Positions 1 to 5,466 of a stretch of 5,466 nt of DNA are shown in pieces; position 1 is the stretch's first letter; each line of letters opens with the position of its first letter. Position numbers and translations under genes: made by a program. This stretch comes from Clostridiaceae bacterium (GTDB lineage Bacteria > Bacillota > Clostridia > Saccharofermentanales > UBA5734): positions 1-5,466 of the forward strand of contig JAAYFZ010000201.1 in assembly GCA_012727965.1 (NCBI GenBank), given 5' to 3'. The notes below the pieces were generated by a model. That model saw only the letters and a program-made list of their open reading frames with translations, did not search any database and was not told the origin of the DNA.

Positions 1-45
1 CTTACAAGCAGAGGGTCACAGGTTCGAGCCCTGTTGTTCCCACCA
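1..45 (+). tRNA. tRNA-Val(UAC), 5' part missing at window edge
   Basis: This is the 3' portion of a valine tRNA; the acceptor 5' strand, D arm and 5' anticodon stem lie before the window. The sequence opens in the anticodon loop (CT-TAC-AA, anticodon at 3-5). It continues with the 3' anticodon stem GCAGA, a 5-nt variable region, a perfect T arm (ACAGG, TTCGAGC, CCTGT), the 3' acceptor strand TGTTCCC, discriminator A and an encoded CCA ending at 45. Only 5 nt separate it from the next tRNA, so the two are surely co-transcribed. The anticodon assignment depends on the loop alone, but the layout is unambiguous. Confidence 0.9.
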
Positions 46-50
46 TAAAT

Positions 51-127
51 GGCGCAGTAGTTCAGTTGGTTAGAATGCCAGCCTGTCACGCTGGAGGTCG
101 AGGGTTCGAGCCCCTTCTGCGTCGCCA
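51..127 (+). tRNA. tRNA-Asp(GUC)
   Basis: This is a complete 77-nt cloverleaf with encoded CCA. The acceptor stem GGCGCAG pairs with CTGCGTC (one G-U pair at position 2), with discriminator G, as expected for tRNA-Asp. The anticodon stem CCAGC/GCTGG (78-82 with 90-94) holds the loop CT-GTC-AC, placing the anticodon at 85-87. The T arm is GAGGG-TTCGAGC-CCCTT, with one terminal G-U pair. It decodes GAU and GAC. It is the second tRNA in a Val-Asp-Phe run typical of Firmicutes tRNA clusters, and must be processed from a common precursor. Confidence 0.96.
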
Positions 128-153
128 ATTGCCGGTTCGCAAGGACCGGCAAT
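128..153 (+). other. Perfect stem-loop with GCAA tetraloop between two tRNAs
   Basis: The 31-nt spacer between tRNA-Asp and tRNA-Phe is almost wholly an inverted repeat. Bases 128-138 (ATTGCCGGTTC) pair with 143-153, giving 11 bp including one G-U, closed by a GCAA loop (139-142) of the stable GNRA class. The stem begins directly after the CCA of tRNA-Asp and ends 5 nt before tRNA-Phe. It has no following T-run, so it is not an intrinsic terminator for the + strand. Possible roles are a processing signal in the polycistronic tRNA precursor, a pause site, or a copy of a small dispersed palindromic repeat. The structure is seen directly; its role is inferred. Confidence 0.75.
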
Positions 154-158
154 CATAT

Positions 159-234
159 GCCCAGATAGCTCAGTTGGTAGAGCAGTGGACTGAAAATCCA
201 CGTGTCGCTGGTTCGATTCCGGCTCTGGGCACCA
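159..234 (+). tRNA. tRNA-Phe(GAA)
   Basis: This is a complete 76-nt cloverleaf with encoded CCA. The acceptor stem GCCCAGA pairs perfectly with TCTGGGC, with discriminator A. The anticodon stem GTGGA/TCCAC (185-189 with 197-201) encloses CT-GAA-AA, placing the anticodon at 192-194. It decodes UUU and UUC. It is the last tRNA of the run, and an intrinsic terminator begins 4 nt after its CCA. Confidence 0.96.
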
Positions 235-237
235 CAG

Positions 238-287
238 AAGCAGTGATTAATCTGATTATCAGAAGAATCGCTGCTTTTGTCTTTTGC
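238..287 (+). terminator. Intrinsic terminator of the tRNA unit
   Basis: An 11-bp stem is formed by 238-248 (AAGCAGTGATT) and 266-276 (AATCGCTGCTT), with one G-U pair. The stem is continued by an inner hairpin, TCTGA-TTA-TCAGA (251-263), across a small internal loop. It is followed by a broken T-tract (TTTTGTCTTTT) that overlaps the end of the stem. Its position just after tRNA-Phe fits termination of the tRNA transcript and insulation of the ATPase gene. Confidence 0.85.
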
Positions 288-394
288 CGGTATATTGTAG
301 AATGTTTTAGTAAGAATACATTTTGATGAATAAACAGAATCATTAGCTCGACTTCCACTTTTACAGATGCTGTACTTGATGAGCTGGTTTTTAT
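288..394 (+). other. AT-rich leader before the ATPase gene, promoter not resolved
   Basis: No strong sigma-A promoter is evident. The best weak candidates are TAGAAT (298-303), a 5/6 match to -10 but with a poor -35 and 15-bp spacing, and TTGCCG (284-289) with TTTAGT (306-311), 16-bp spacing and an upstream TG. Both overlap or abut the tRNA terminator. Further on are a small hairpin, TACAG-ATG-CTGTA (362-374), and a weak outer pairing of ATTAGCTC (342-349) with GAGCTGGT (381-388, two G-U pairs), followed by a T-run. The gene is probably transcribed from this interval, but the start site is not identifiable by eye. Confidence 0.4.
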
Positions 395-400
395 GGAGAG
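395..400 (+). promoter_or_regulatory. Ribosome binding site that fixes the ATPase start
   Basis: GGAGAG lies 8 nt before the ATG at 409. No comparable purine tract precedes the earlier in-frame ATG at 367. The 14 residues between the two starts (beginning MLYLMSW) resemble nothing in the family, so 409 is preferred. Confidence 0.8.
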
Positions 401-408
401 AAGATATC

Positions 409-3207
409 ATGAATGACGATAAACAGATCATTAATGAAGAGGTGACCGCCCAGACAATTGAGAGCTGGTGGTCGAAAACAGCTGCTGAAACTGCCGGGCA
501 GCTTAATACTGTTATTTCGGACGGTCTTGATGCTGCAGATGTTAAGGACAGATTATCAAAATATGGGCAAAACGAGCTGGCAGAGAAGAAGGACCGGACA
601 CTACTGCAAAAAGTTATTGCCCAGTTTAAGGATGTCATGGTTTTGATTCTGATTGGCGCTAGTATTCTTTCTGGCTTTATGGGCGATTGGGTCGAGGCGG
701 GTGTTATCCTGGCTATTGTTGTAATAAATGCCATACTTGGACTTGTACAGGAAGGCCGGGCAGAGAAGGCGCTCGAAGCACTCAAGAAGATGTCTTCTCC
801 ACATGCTCGTGTCCTGCGCGATGGACAGATTCAGGAAATAGATTCGACCGAAACAGTCCCTGGTGACATCGTTCTGATCGAAGCCGGTGATCTGGTTCCG
901 GCAGATATCCGACTGATCGAGAGTCAATCACTTAAGGTTGAAGAGGCTTCACTGACCGGCGAGTCAGTTGCCGTTGAGAAAAAAGCAGATGAGGTACTGG
1001 CATCTGATGCTGGTCTTGGTGATCGTGTCAATATGCTTTTTATGAGCACTGCGATTACTTATGGTCGTGCCCGCGGTATCGTCTGCGCGACTGGTTCTTA
1101 TACAGAAATCGGAAAGATCTCTGATCGTTTGCAGGATATTGAAGATGATCCGACGCCGCTTCAGAAGAGTCTGAATCAACTTGGCAAATGGCTCGGTATC
1201 ATATGTGTAGCGGTCTGTGTGGTCATACTTGCTCAAGGCCTGATCCAGGGTGGTGATCCCACAGCGATGATCATGACAGCCATCAGTCTGGCTGTTGCGG
1301 CTATCCCTGAAGGCTTGCCTGCAGTCGTGACGATCGTACTGGCACTGGGTATGAGAAGAATGGCAGAACGCAACGCTATTGTTAAGCGACTGCTGGCAGT
1401 AGAAACTCTTGGTTGTGTTGATATTATTTGTTCTGATAAAACCGGTACTTTAACACAAAATGAAATGACTGTTACCAGATTATATACACTCGGACAAGCT
1501 TACCAGGTTGATGGTATCGGGTATAACTATAATGGCGATGTTGTTGCTGATGGACATGAAGAGCCTGTAGATTTTGGCAATGATGATAATGATGACAGAC
1601 ATGAGCCCCTTGAGATGTTACTGAAAACAGCAAGTCTCTGCAATGAGGCTGTTGTGTCAAATAATGAAAATGGCGAAAACAAAATTATCGGAGATCCGAC
1701 AGAAGGCGCACTCTTGGTAGTGGCTGCAAAAGCACGTATTGATCAAGATGAGCTGCAAGCAAGCTATCCACGCGTTGCTGACTGGCCATTTGATTCTGAT
1801 CGTAAAATGATGACTAGCTTCCACAGTGCTTTGTTTGAGGGCAAGATCGCGGCCCTGACAAAAGGTGCACCTGATATTGTTCTGGCTCGCTGTACCCATG
1901 TATTGCAAGATAACGAAAAAATCGAGCTGACCGATCAATTAAGAGCCGATATCGCCGCCAAAAATTCTGAAATGGCTGTACAAGCCCTGCGCGTACTCGC
2001 TTATGCCTATACCGAAATATCAGTTGCCGAGTTTGAGAGCACGAAAATTGATGCGCTCCCTGCCGAACAAAATATGATCTTAATCGGTCTCAGTGGCATG
2101 ATTGATCCAGGACGCCCGGAAGCAAGAGATGCTGTAGTGCTTTGTCGTCAGGCCGGCATACGGCCTGTAATGATCACGGGTGACTACCCTGATACGGCTG
2201 CCGCGATTGCGGCTGACCTCGGCCTGATGCAGCCTGGTGACCAGGTTCTGACAGGCGCGGAGCTTGAGAAGATGAGCGATCAGGATATGAAAACAGCTGT
2301 AGAGCATACAGCTGTTTATGCCAGAGTCTCCCCTGAGCATAAGGTTAAGATCGTAACTGCTCTGCGGAACAATGGTCATATCGCGTCGATGACCGGAGAC
2401 GGTGTCAACGACGCCATGGCCCTTAAGAGTGCAGATATCGGCGTGGCTATGGGTATCACCGGCACGGAAGTAGCCAAGAACACAGCGGACATGATCCTGA
2501 CAGATGATAATTTTGCGACCATTGTCGATGCCGTCAGAGAAGGCAGGATCATCTATAGCAATATCAGAAAGTTTGTCGGTTTTCTGCTCTCCTGCAATGT
2601 TGGCGAGATTCTTATTATTGCCCTGACATCGCTGATCCTCGGCCCCAAGAGCATACCGCTCCTGCCAATACAGTTGTTATGGCTCAATCTGATCACGGAC
2701 AGCTTCCCGGCATTGGCACTCGGCCAGGAAAAAGGCGAACCGGACATTATGCAGCAAAAACCACGCAGTCCATCAGAGCCTATTCTTAATCGACCAATGG
2801 CTTATGTTATCATCAGCCAGAGTCTGGCGATTTTTATCAGCGTCTTCATTTCATTTATAATTGGCAAAGGCGGCTTCGCTGATCTTGGCGAAGAAATGCT
2901 GACGATGGGCAGAACCTATGCTTTTACAACTTTGATATTGGCAGAACTCTTCAGGTCATTCAGCGCCAGGTCTGAACGCATCAGCATTTTTAAACTTGGC
3001 CTGCTCAGTAATAGAACACTGGTAAAAGCCTTCCTGTTCTCGCTTGTTATGCTCTTTGCTGTAGTCTACATCCCATTTTTACAGCCGATTTTCTCGACAC
3101 AGGGACTTGGTCTGGCTGACTGGGTAGTAATCGCGCCATTGTCGCTGATACCCTTCGCCACAGCCGAGATAATTAAGCTGTTTGGTAATATCGGCAAAAG
3201 CAATTAA
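409..3207 (+). CDS. SERCA-like P-type Ca2+-transporting ATPase (P2A class)
   Basis: This 932-residue membrane pump very likely expels Ca2+ from the cytoplasm at the expense of ATP. Its length is normal for bacterial PacL/YloB/LMCA1-type ATPases. In order it shows: an N-terminal cation-ATPase segment (WWSKT, then the SKYGQNEL region); M1-M2 (about 76-113); the actuator domain with TGES at 183-186; M3-M4 (about 261-312) with PEGLP at 300-304; the phosphorylation motif CSDKTGT at 341-347 (D343 is the phosphorylated Asp); the nucleotide-binding motif KGAPD at 485-489; TGD at 590-592; TGDGVND at 662-668; and six C-terminal helices. Residues matching the SERCA Ca2+ ligands are all present: E301 in M4, N730 and E733 in M5, N760, T763 and D764 in M6, and E846 in M8. 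The PEGLP motif and these ligands separate it from Na+/K+, H+ and heavy-metal pumps. A short acidic loop (D388-E399) sits in the N domain. It is probably monocistronic, and no clear terminator follows it. Confidence 0.93.
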   Translation: MNDDKQIINEEVTAQTIESWWSKTAAETAGQLNTVISDGLDAADVKDRLSKYGQNELAEKKDRTLLQKVIAQFKDVMVLILIGASILSGFMGDWVEAGVILAIVVINAILGLVQEGRAEKALEALKKMSSPHARVLRDGQIQEIDSTETVPGDIVLIEAGDLVPADIRLIESQSLKVEEASLTGESVAVEKKADEVLASDAGLGDRVNMLFMSTAITYGRARGIVCATGSYTEIGKISDRLQDIEDDPTPLQKSLNQLGKWLGIICVAVCVVILAQGLIQGGDPTAMIMTAISLAVAAIPEGLPAVVTIVLALGMRRMAERNAIVKRLLAVETLGCVDIICSDKTGTLTQNEMTVTRLYTLGQAYQVDGIGYNYNGDVVADGHEEPVDFGNDDNDDRHEPLEMLLKTASLCNEAVVSNNENGENKIIGDPTEGALLVVAAKARIDQDELQASYPRVADWPFDSDRKMMTSFHSALFEGKIAALTKGAPDIVLARCTHVLQDNEKIELTDQLRADIAAKNSEMAVQALRVLAYAYTEISVAEFESTKIDALPAEQNMILIGLSGMIDPGRPEARDAVVLCRQAGIRPVMITGDYPDTAAAIAADLGLMQPGDQVLTGAELEKMSDQDMKTAVEHTAVYARVSPEHKVKIVTALRNNGHIASMTGDGVNDAMALKSADIGVAMGITGTEVAKNTADMILTDDNFATIVDAVREGRIIYSNIRKFVGFLLSCNVGEILIIALTSLILGPKSIPLLPIQLLWLNLITDSFPALALGQEKGEPDIMQQKPRSPSEPILNRPMAYVIISQSLAIFISVFISFIIGKGGFADLGEEMLTMGRTYAFTTLILAELFRSFSARSERISIFKLGLLSNRTLVKAFLFSLVMLFAVVYIPFLQPIFSTQGLGLADWVVIAPLSLIPFATAEIIKLFGNIGKSN

Positions 3208-3223
3208 CTACCTGTACATACTG

Positions 3224-3255
3224 TTGATTTATAGATGAAGCTGTGTTAATATAAT
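3224..3255 (+). promoter_or_regulatory. Sigma-A-type extended -10 promoter for secG
   Basis: TTGATT (3224-3229) is separated by 17 bp from TAATAT (3247-3252), which is preceded by TG at 3244-3245, an extended -10. An overlapping alternative is a perfect TATAAT (3250-3255) with TTTATA (3228-3233) and a 16-bp spacer. Either way transcription would start near 3259-3262, giving a 5' leader of about 25 nt that includes the ribosome binding site. This lets secG be expressed independently of the ATPase gene. Confidence 0.65.
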
Positions 3256-3284
3256 TTGCACGTGTTTGCAACGGAGGTAATATC

Positions 3285-3533
3285 ATGGAAACAGCAACTA
3301 TCATTATAGCGATCGTAGATATCCTGTTCTGCCTGGGACTTATATTCCTGGTTATTTTTCAGGAAGGCAATTCCAAGGGTCTTGGTGCCATCGGCGGTGG
3401 TGCAGATACATTCTTCGGCAAGACTAAGGCACGCACACTTGACTCCATGCTCAAGAAGCTGACTTCTTTTGTCGCTTTAGCATTTGCTGGATTTACGATT
3501 GCGCTCTATATTCTGACCGGTCGTGGAGCCTGA
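3285..3533 (+). CDS. secG: Preprotein translocase subunit SecG
   Basis: This 82-residue inner-membrane protein is the accessory third subunit of the SecYEG channel, stimulating protein translocation driven by SecA. It has the family's usual size and topology: a first membrane helix (about 5-25), a conserved cytoplasmic loop, and a second helix (about 60-77). The loop carries the SecG signature QEGNSKGLGAIGGG (26-39), then ADTFFGK (40-46), and the LDSMLKKLT segment (52-60) that leads into helix 2. The ATG is preceded by a near-ideal GGAGGT (3273-3278) at 6-nt spacing. It has its own promoter upstream and an intrinsic terminator 53 nt after its stop. Its place just before an RNase R gene is the common Firmicutes arrangement, which adds confidence. 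Confidence 0.95.
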   Translation: METATIIIAIVDILFCLGLIFLVIFQEGNSKGLGAIGGGADTFFGKTKARTLDSMLKKLTSFVALAFAGFTIALYILTGRGA

Positions 3534-3586
3534 TATACGCAGATCAAGATAGAAGCACCTTTGAAATATATAGTAATAACTCGATG

Positions 3587-3620
3587 ACGCCTGACACAGT
3601 TGTCTGTGTACAGGCGTTTT
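3587..3620 (+). terminator. Intrinsic terminator after secG
   Basis: ACGCCTG (3587-3593) pairs with CAGGCGT (3611-3617). The stem continues with ACACAG (3594-3599) pairing with CTGTGT (3604-3609) across one bulged A (3610) and a TTGT loop. This gives 13 bp in all, followed by a short T-run (3617-3620). The T-tract is brief before it turns GC-containing, so some read-through into rnr is possible. Confidence 0.7.
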
Positions 3621-3655
3621 GTCGCGTTCAAACCGAAACAGGAGTAAATAAGCTG

Positions 3656-3683
3656 TTTCCGAATCAAGATGAAATGATATCAT
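3656..3683 (+). promoter_or_regulatory. rnr: Possible extended -10 promoter for rnr
   Basis: TATCAT (3678-3683) is a 5/6 match to the -10 consensus and is preceded by TG at 3675-3676. A poor -35 candidate, TTTCCG (3656-3661), sits 16 bp upstream. Transcription would start near 3690, almost at the ribosome binding site, giving an unusually short leader of about 15 nt. If this is wrong, rnr may rely on read-through from secG or on an unseen upstream promoter. Confidence 0.35.
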
Positions 3684-3690
3684 AGAAACA

Positions 3691-3695
3691 GGAGG
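3691..3695 (+). promoter_or_regulatory. rnr: Ribosome binding site that fixes the rnr start
   Basis: GGAGG lies 9 nt before the ATG at 3705. An in-frame TGA at 3675-3677 closes the frame just upstream, and no other ATG, GTG or TTG lies between them. The short N-terminus of the encoded RNase R is therefore not a start-site error within this reading frame. Confidence 0.85.
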
Positions 3696-3704
3696 AAACT
3701 GTTT

Positions 3705-5466
3705 ATGCAAAATTATGTAGGAATACTAAAACAAACCGGCCGCGATGCGCTGCTGATTCTGGATCGCCCGGATCAGCTTGTAGGTCGTGAGCTTTTTATA
3801 CCAGCCAGAAATCTTCATGGCGCACCATTTGGCATGAAGGCCGTAGCTAAATTAACTGCTGAACCAGGCCCTGACGGACTAGGCGCTGTCGGCGAAATTA
3901 CAGAAGTGCTCGGAGATCCGGGTAACCCAGACATCGCAATTCTGGGTATAATTCGTCATTATGGTCTCTCGGAAAAATTTCCAGCCAAGGTTCTGACAGA
4001 AGCCGATAAGTTTGGTGTCGATCCAGATACAGAAGATGTCAAGGCAGAAATTGCCAGAGGACGCCGCGATCTGCGTGCTCTGAGAACGATCACAATTGAC
4101 GGTGAGGATGCCCGGGATCTTGACGATGCTGTAGACATTGAAGTTATAGCTTCCGGATTTAAGCTTGGAGTACATATCGCTGATGTAACTCATTATGTTA
4201 GAGAAAACAGCATACTGGACAAAGAGGCGCGCGAGCGTGGTACCAGTGTCTATTTGTCTGACAGAGTGTTGCCAATGCTGCCGCCCCGTCTCTCAAATGG
4301 TATTTGCAGTCTTAATCCAGATGTTGACCGGATGACCCTTAGCGCGATCATGGAATTCGACAAACAAGGAAACATGCTGAGCGGCGAGCTCTGTGAGAGC
4401 GTCATCAAGAGCAAGGCCAGAACATCATACAAAGAGGTATTTCAGGCTCTTGAAACAGATGAAGTCCTTCCTGATCGCTATCTCGGCTTCCTTGATGACC
4501 TGAAAAGCATGAAAATACTTGCTGACAAGATTGCAGCTCTGAGAAAAGCTCGCGGCTCAATTGATTTCGAGTTCCCTGAAACACATGTCGAACTAGATAC
4601 TGAAGGCAAGCCTACCGATATTTATGCTTATCCAATCAGCTATGCCAACGGTATTATTGAATCCTTTATGATCGCTGCCAATGAATTTGTCGCGATGAAG
4701 GCAGTAGAAGCTAATCTGCCTTTTACATACCGTGTACATGAATTGCCCGATCCTGATAAGCTTGATAAATTTGTCCGTCTAGCTAATTTGTTCGGCGTAC
4801 AGCTCAAACTGCGCGGCAAACCGACCCCAGCTATGCTGGCAACTGCATTGGAAAAAGTTAAGCAGGAACCATTTGGACTGACATTATCACAGCTTCTTCT
4901 CCGGTCGCTGGCAAAAGCTCGTTATTCTCCAGAAAACCTGGGTCATTTCGGTCTGGCTTCGACTAATTACTGTCATTTCACTTCGCCGATCCGCCGCTAC
5001 CCTGATCTATTCGCACATCGCGTGCTCAAAGCCTGGCTGCAAAATGATGTGCCGCGAAAACGCTGGATGGCATTAGCTGATAGCGTCAGTGAGCATAGCT
5101 CAGACATGGAGCGCACTTCCATGCAGGCAGAGAGAGACTCAGTTGATCAGAAAGCAGCAGAATATTTAGGCCAACATCTTGGTATGCATTTCAAAGGCGT
5201 CATCTCCGGTTTCAATCCGGCTGGCTTCTTCGTGCAGTTGGAAAACACTGTAGAAGGTATGGTGCCTTACAGAAGCCTTGACGGTTATTACGATTATATT
5301 GAAGAGCGACTCTGTGCAGTCAACTATCAGAGTGGCAAACAGCTGCACCTTGGAGATGCTGTTGAAGTTCAAGTAGCCCAGGCTGATGTAATCAAGCGAA
5401 GAATCGATTTTGAACTGATAGCGCATGAAGCTGCACGTGGAAGTCATGTAGCAAGTATGGCAGACA
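3705..5466 (+). CDS. rnr: Ribonuclease R (RNB-family 3'-5' exoribonuclease), 3' end outside window
   Basis: This is a processive hydrolytic 3'-5' exoribonuclease that degrades structured RNA and assists in mRNA, rRNA and trans-translation quality control in the cytoplasm. The 587 codons present are open to the window edge. Domains: one cold-shock/OB domain (about 1-85, MQNYVGILKQ to the GDPGNPDIAILGIIRHYGL segment); the RNB catalytic domain (about 120-450); and an S1 domain (about 494-575). Metal-binding aspartates are D132, D138, D140 and D141 in the TIDGEDARDLDDA motif. Other landmarks are the GVHIADVTHYV segment, RGTSVYLSDRV, RLSNGICSLNP, HFTSPIRRYPDL at 424-435 (catalytic Arg R430) and the AERD motif with E476. 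Compared with B. subtilis RNase R it lacks the N-terminal winged-helix region and the first cold-shock domain, about 140 residues. Only a basic tail or the last few residues should be missing at the 3' side. By analogy, smpB would be expected next. Confidence 0.95.
   Translation, partial: MQNYVGILKQTGRDALLILDRPDQLVGRELFIPARNLHGAPFGMKAVAKLTAEPGPDGLGAVGEITEVLGDPGNPDIAILGIIRHYGLSEKFPAKVLTEADKFGVDPDTEDVKAEIARGRRDLRALRTITIDGEDARDLDDAVDIEVIASGFKLGVHIADVTHYVRENSILDKEARERGTSVYLSDRVLPMLPPRLSNGICSLNPDVDRMTLSAIMEFDKQGNMLSGELCESVIKSKARTSYKEVFQALETDEVLPDRYLGFLDDLKSMKILADKIAALRKARGSIDFEFPETHVELDTEGKPTDIYAYPISYANGIIESFMIAANEFVAMKAVEANLPFTYRVHELPDPDKLDKFVRLANLFGVQLKLRGKPTPAMLATALEKVKQEPFGLTLSQLLLRSLAKARYSPENLGHFGLASTNYCHFTSPIRRYPDLFAHRVLKAWLQNDVPRKRWMALADSVSEHSSDMERTSMQAERDSVDQKAAEYLGQHLGMHFKGVISGFNPAGFFVQLENTVEGMVPYRSLDGYYDYIEERLCAVNYQSGKQLHLGDAVEVQVAQADVIKRRIDFELIAHEAARGSHVASMAD

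Larger units (their letters stand above)
3635..3704 (+). repeat. Alternating inverted repeats in the rnr leader
   Basis: The 7-mer GAAACAG occurs at 3635-3641 and 3685-3691, exactly 50 bp apart. Both copies extend to GAAACAGGAG. Its reverse complement CTGTTTC is at 3653-3659, and a 6-nt version, CTGTTT, is at 3699-3704, touching the start codon. In RNA these could form hairpins 1-2 and 3-4, or an alternative 2-3 hairpin. The 3-4 hairpin would display the ribosome binding site GGAGG (3691-3695) largely in its loop. As DNA the same units could be operators for a regulator. The repeats are seen directly; regulation is inferred. Confidence 0.55.

Noticed and set aside
66..326. Open frame on the + strand starting inside tRNA-Asp and running through tRNA-Phe and the terminator
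   Set aside because: It is wholly explained by overlapping RNA genes and a terminator, and has no ribosome binding site.
367..408. Earlier in-frame ATG for the ATPase (14 extra residues)
   Set aside because: There is no ribosome binding site before it. The ATG at 409 has GGAGAG at 8-nt spacing and gives a normal family N-terminus.
153..785. 210-codon open frame on the - strand
   Set aside because: It runs antisense through tRNA-Phe, the terminator and the ATPase N-terminus. The protein is Ser/Ile-rich with no recognisable domain, while the + strand frame has clear family motifs.
601..2747. Several 60-110-codon open frames on the - strand within the ATPase gene
   Set aside because: They are antisense shadows of a conserved coding gene, with no start signals or domain features.
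3543..3670. ATCAAGAT present twice in the secG-rnr gap (3543-3550 and 3663-3670)
   Set aside because: It is an 8-mer in AT-rich DNA with no symmetry or spacing logic, so chance is sufficient.
3477..3710. 77-codon - strand open frame across the secG-rnr gap
   Set aside because: It is antisense to the terminator and leader repeats, and its sequence shows no protein-like motif.
5166..5447. 93-codon - strand open frame inside rnr
   Set aside because: It lies opposite the conserved S1 domain of RNase R and has no supporting signals.
1..5466. Search for CRISPR arrays, insertion sequences, phage or toxin-antitoxin genes, or att duplications of the tRNA 3' ends
   Set aside because: No regularly spaced repeats, transposase or integrase frames, or repeated tRNA 3' ends were seen. 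The region reads as ordinary core chromosome.

Overview
The window looks like chromosomal DNA from a low-to-mid-GC Gram-positive bacterium, most likely a member of the Clostridia (Bacillota). Support for this: a tRNA-Val/Asp/Phe run with genomically encoded CCA ends, strong GGAGG-type ribosome binding sites, intrinsic terminators, and the order secG then rnr, which in many Firmicutes continues into smpB and ssrA. The genus cannot be named from the sequence alone. All recognised genes are on the + strand.

Layout. Positions 1-234 hold the 3' part of tRNA-Val(UAC), a complete tRNA-Asp(GUC) and a complete tRNA-Phe(GAA). A perfect GNRA-capped stem-loop lies between the last two. An intrinsic terminator (about 238-287) closes the tRNA unit. 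After a short leader comes a 932-residue P-type ATPase of the SERCA-like P2A Ca2+ class (409-3207), with every canonical catalytic motif and all seven acidic or polar residues usually assigned to the two Ca2+ sites. A 77-bp gap with a good extended -10 promoter leads to secG (3285-3533), the small subunit of the SecYEG translocon. A bulged hairpin terminator (3587-3620) follows. Then comes an 84-bp leader with alternating inverted repeats, and a 3'-truncated RNase R gene (3705 to the window edge).

How the genes relate. There is no obvious metabolic link between the Ca2+ pump and its neighbours. SecG and RNase R are housekeeping functions (protein export; degradation of structured RNA and trans-translation quality control) that commonly sit together. 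Terminators after the tRNAs and after secG, and promoters before secG and probably before rnr, suggest mostly separate transcription units.

Nothing here amounts to a new multi-gene system. The points most worth a second look are the alternating GAAACAG/CTGTTTC repeats around the rnr ribosome binding site, an RNase R that starts directly at its second cold-shock domain, and the stem-loop between tRNA-Asp and tRNA-Phe.
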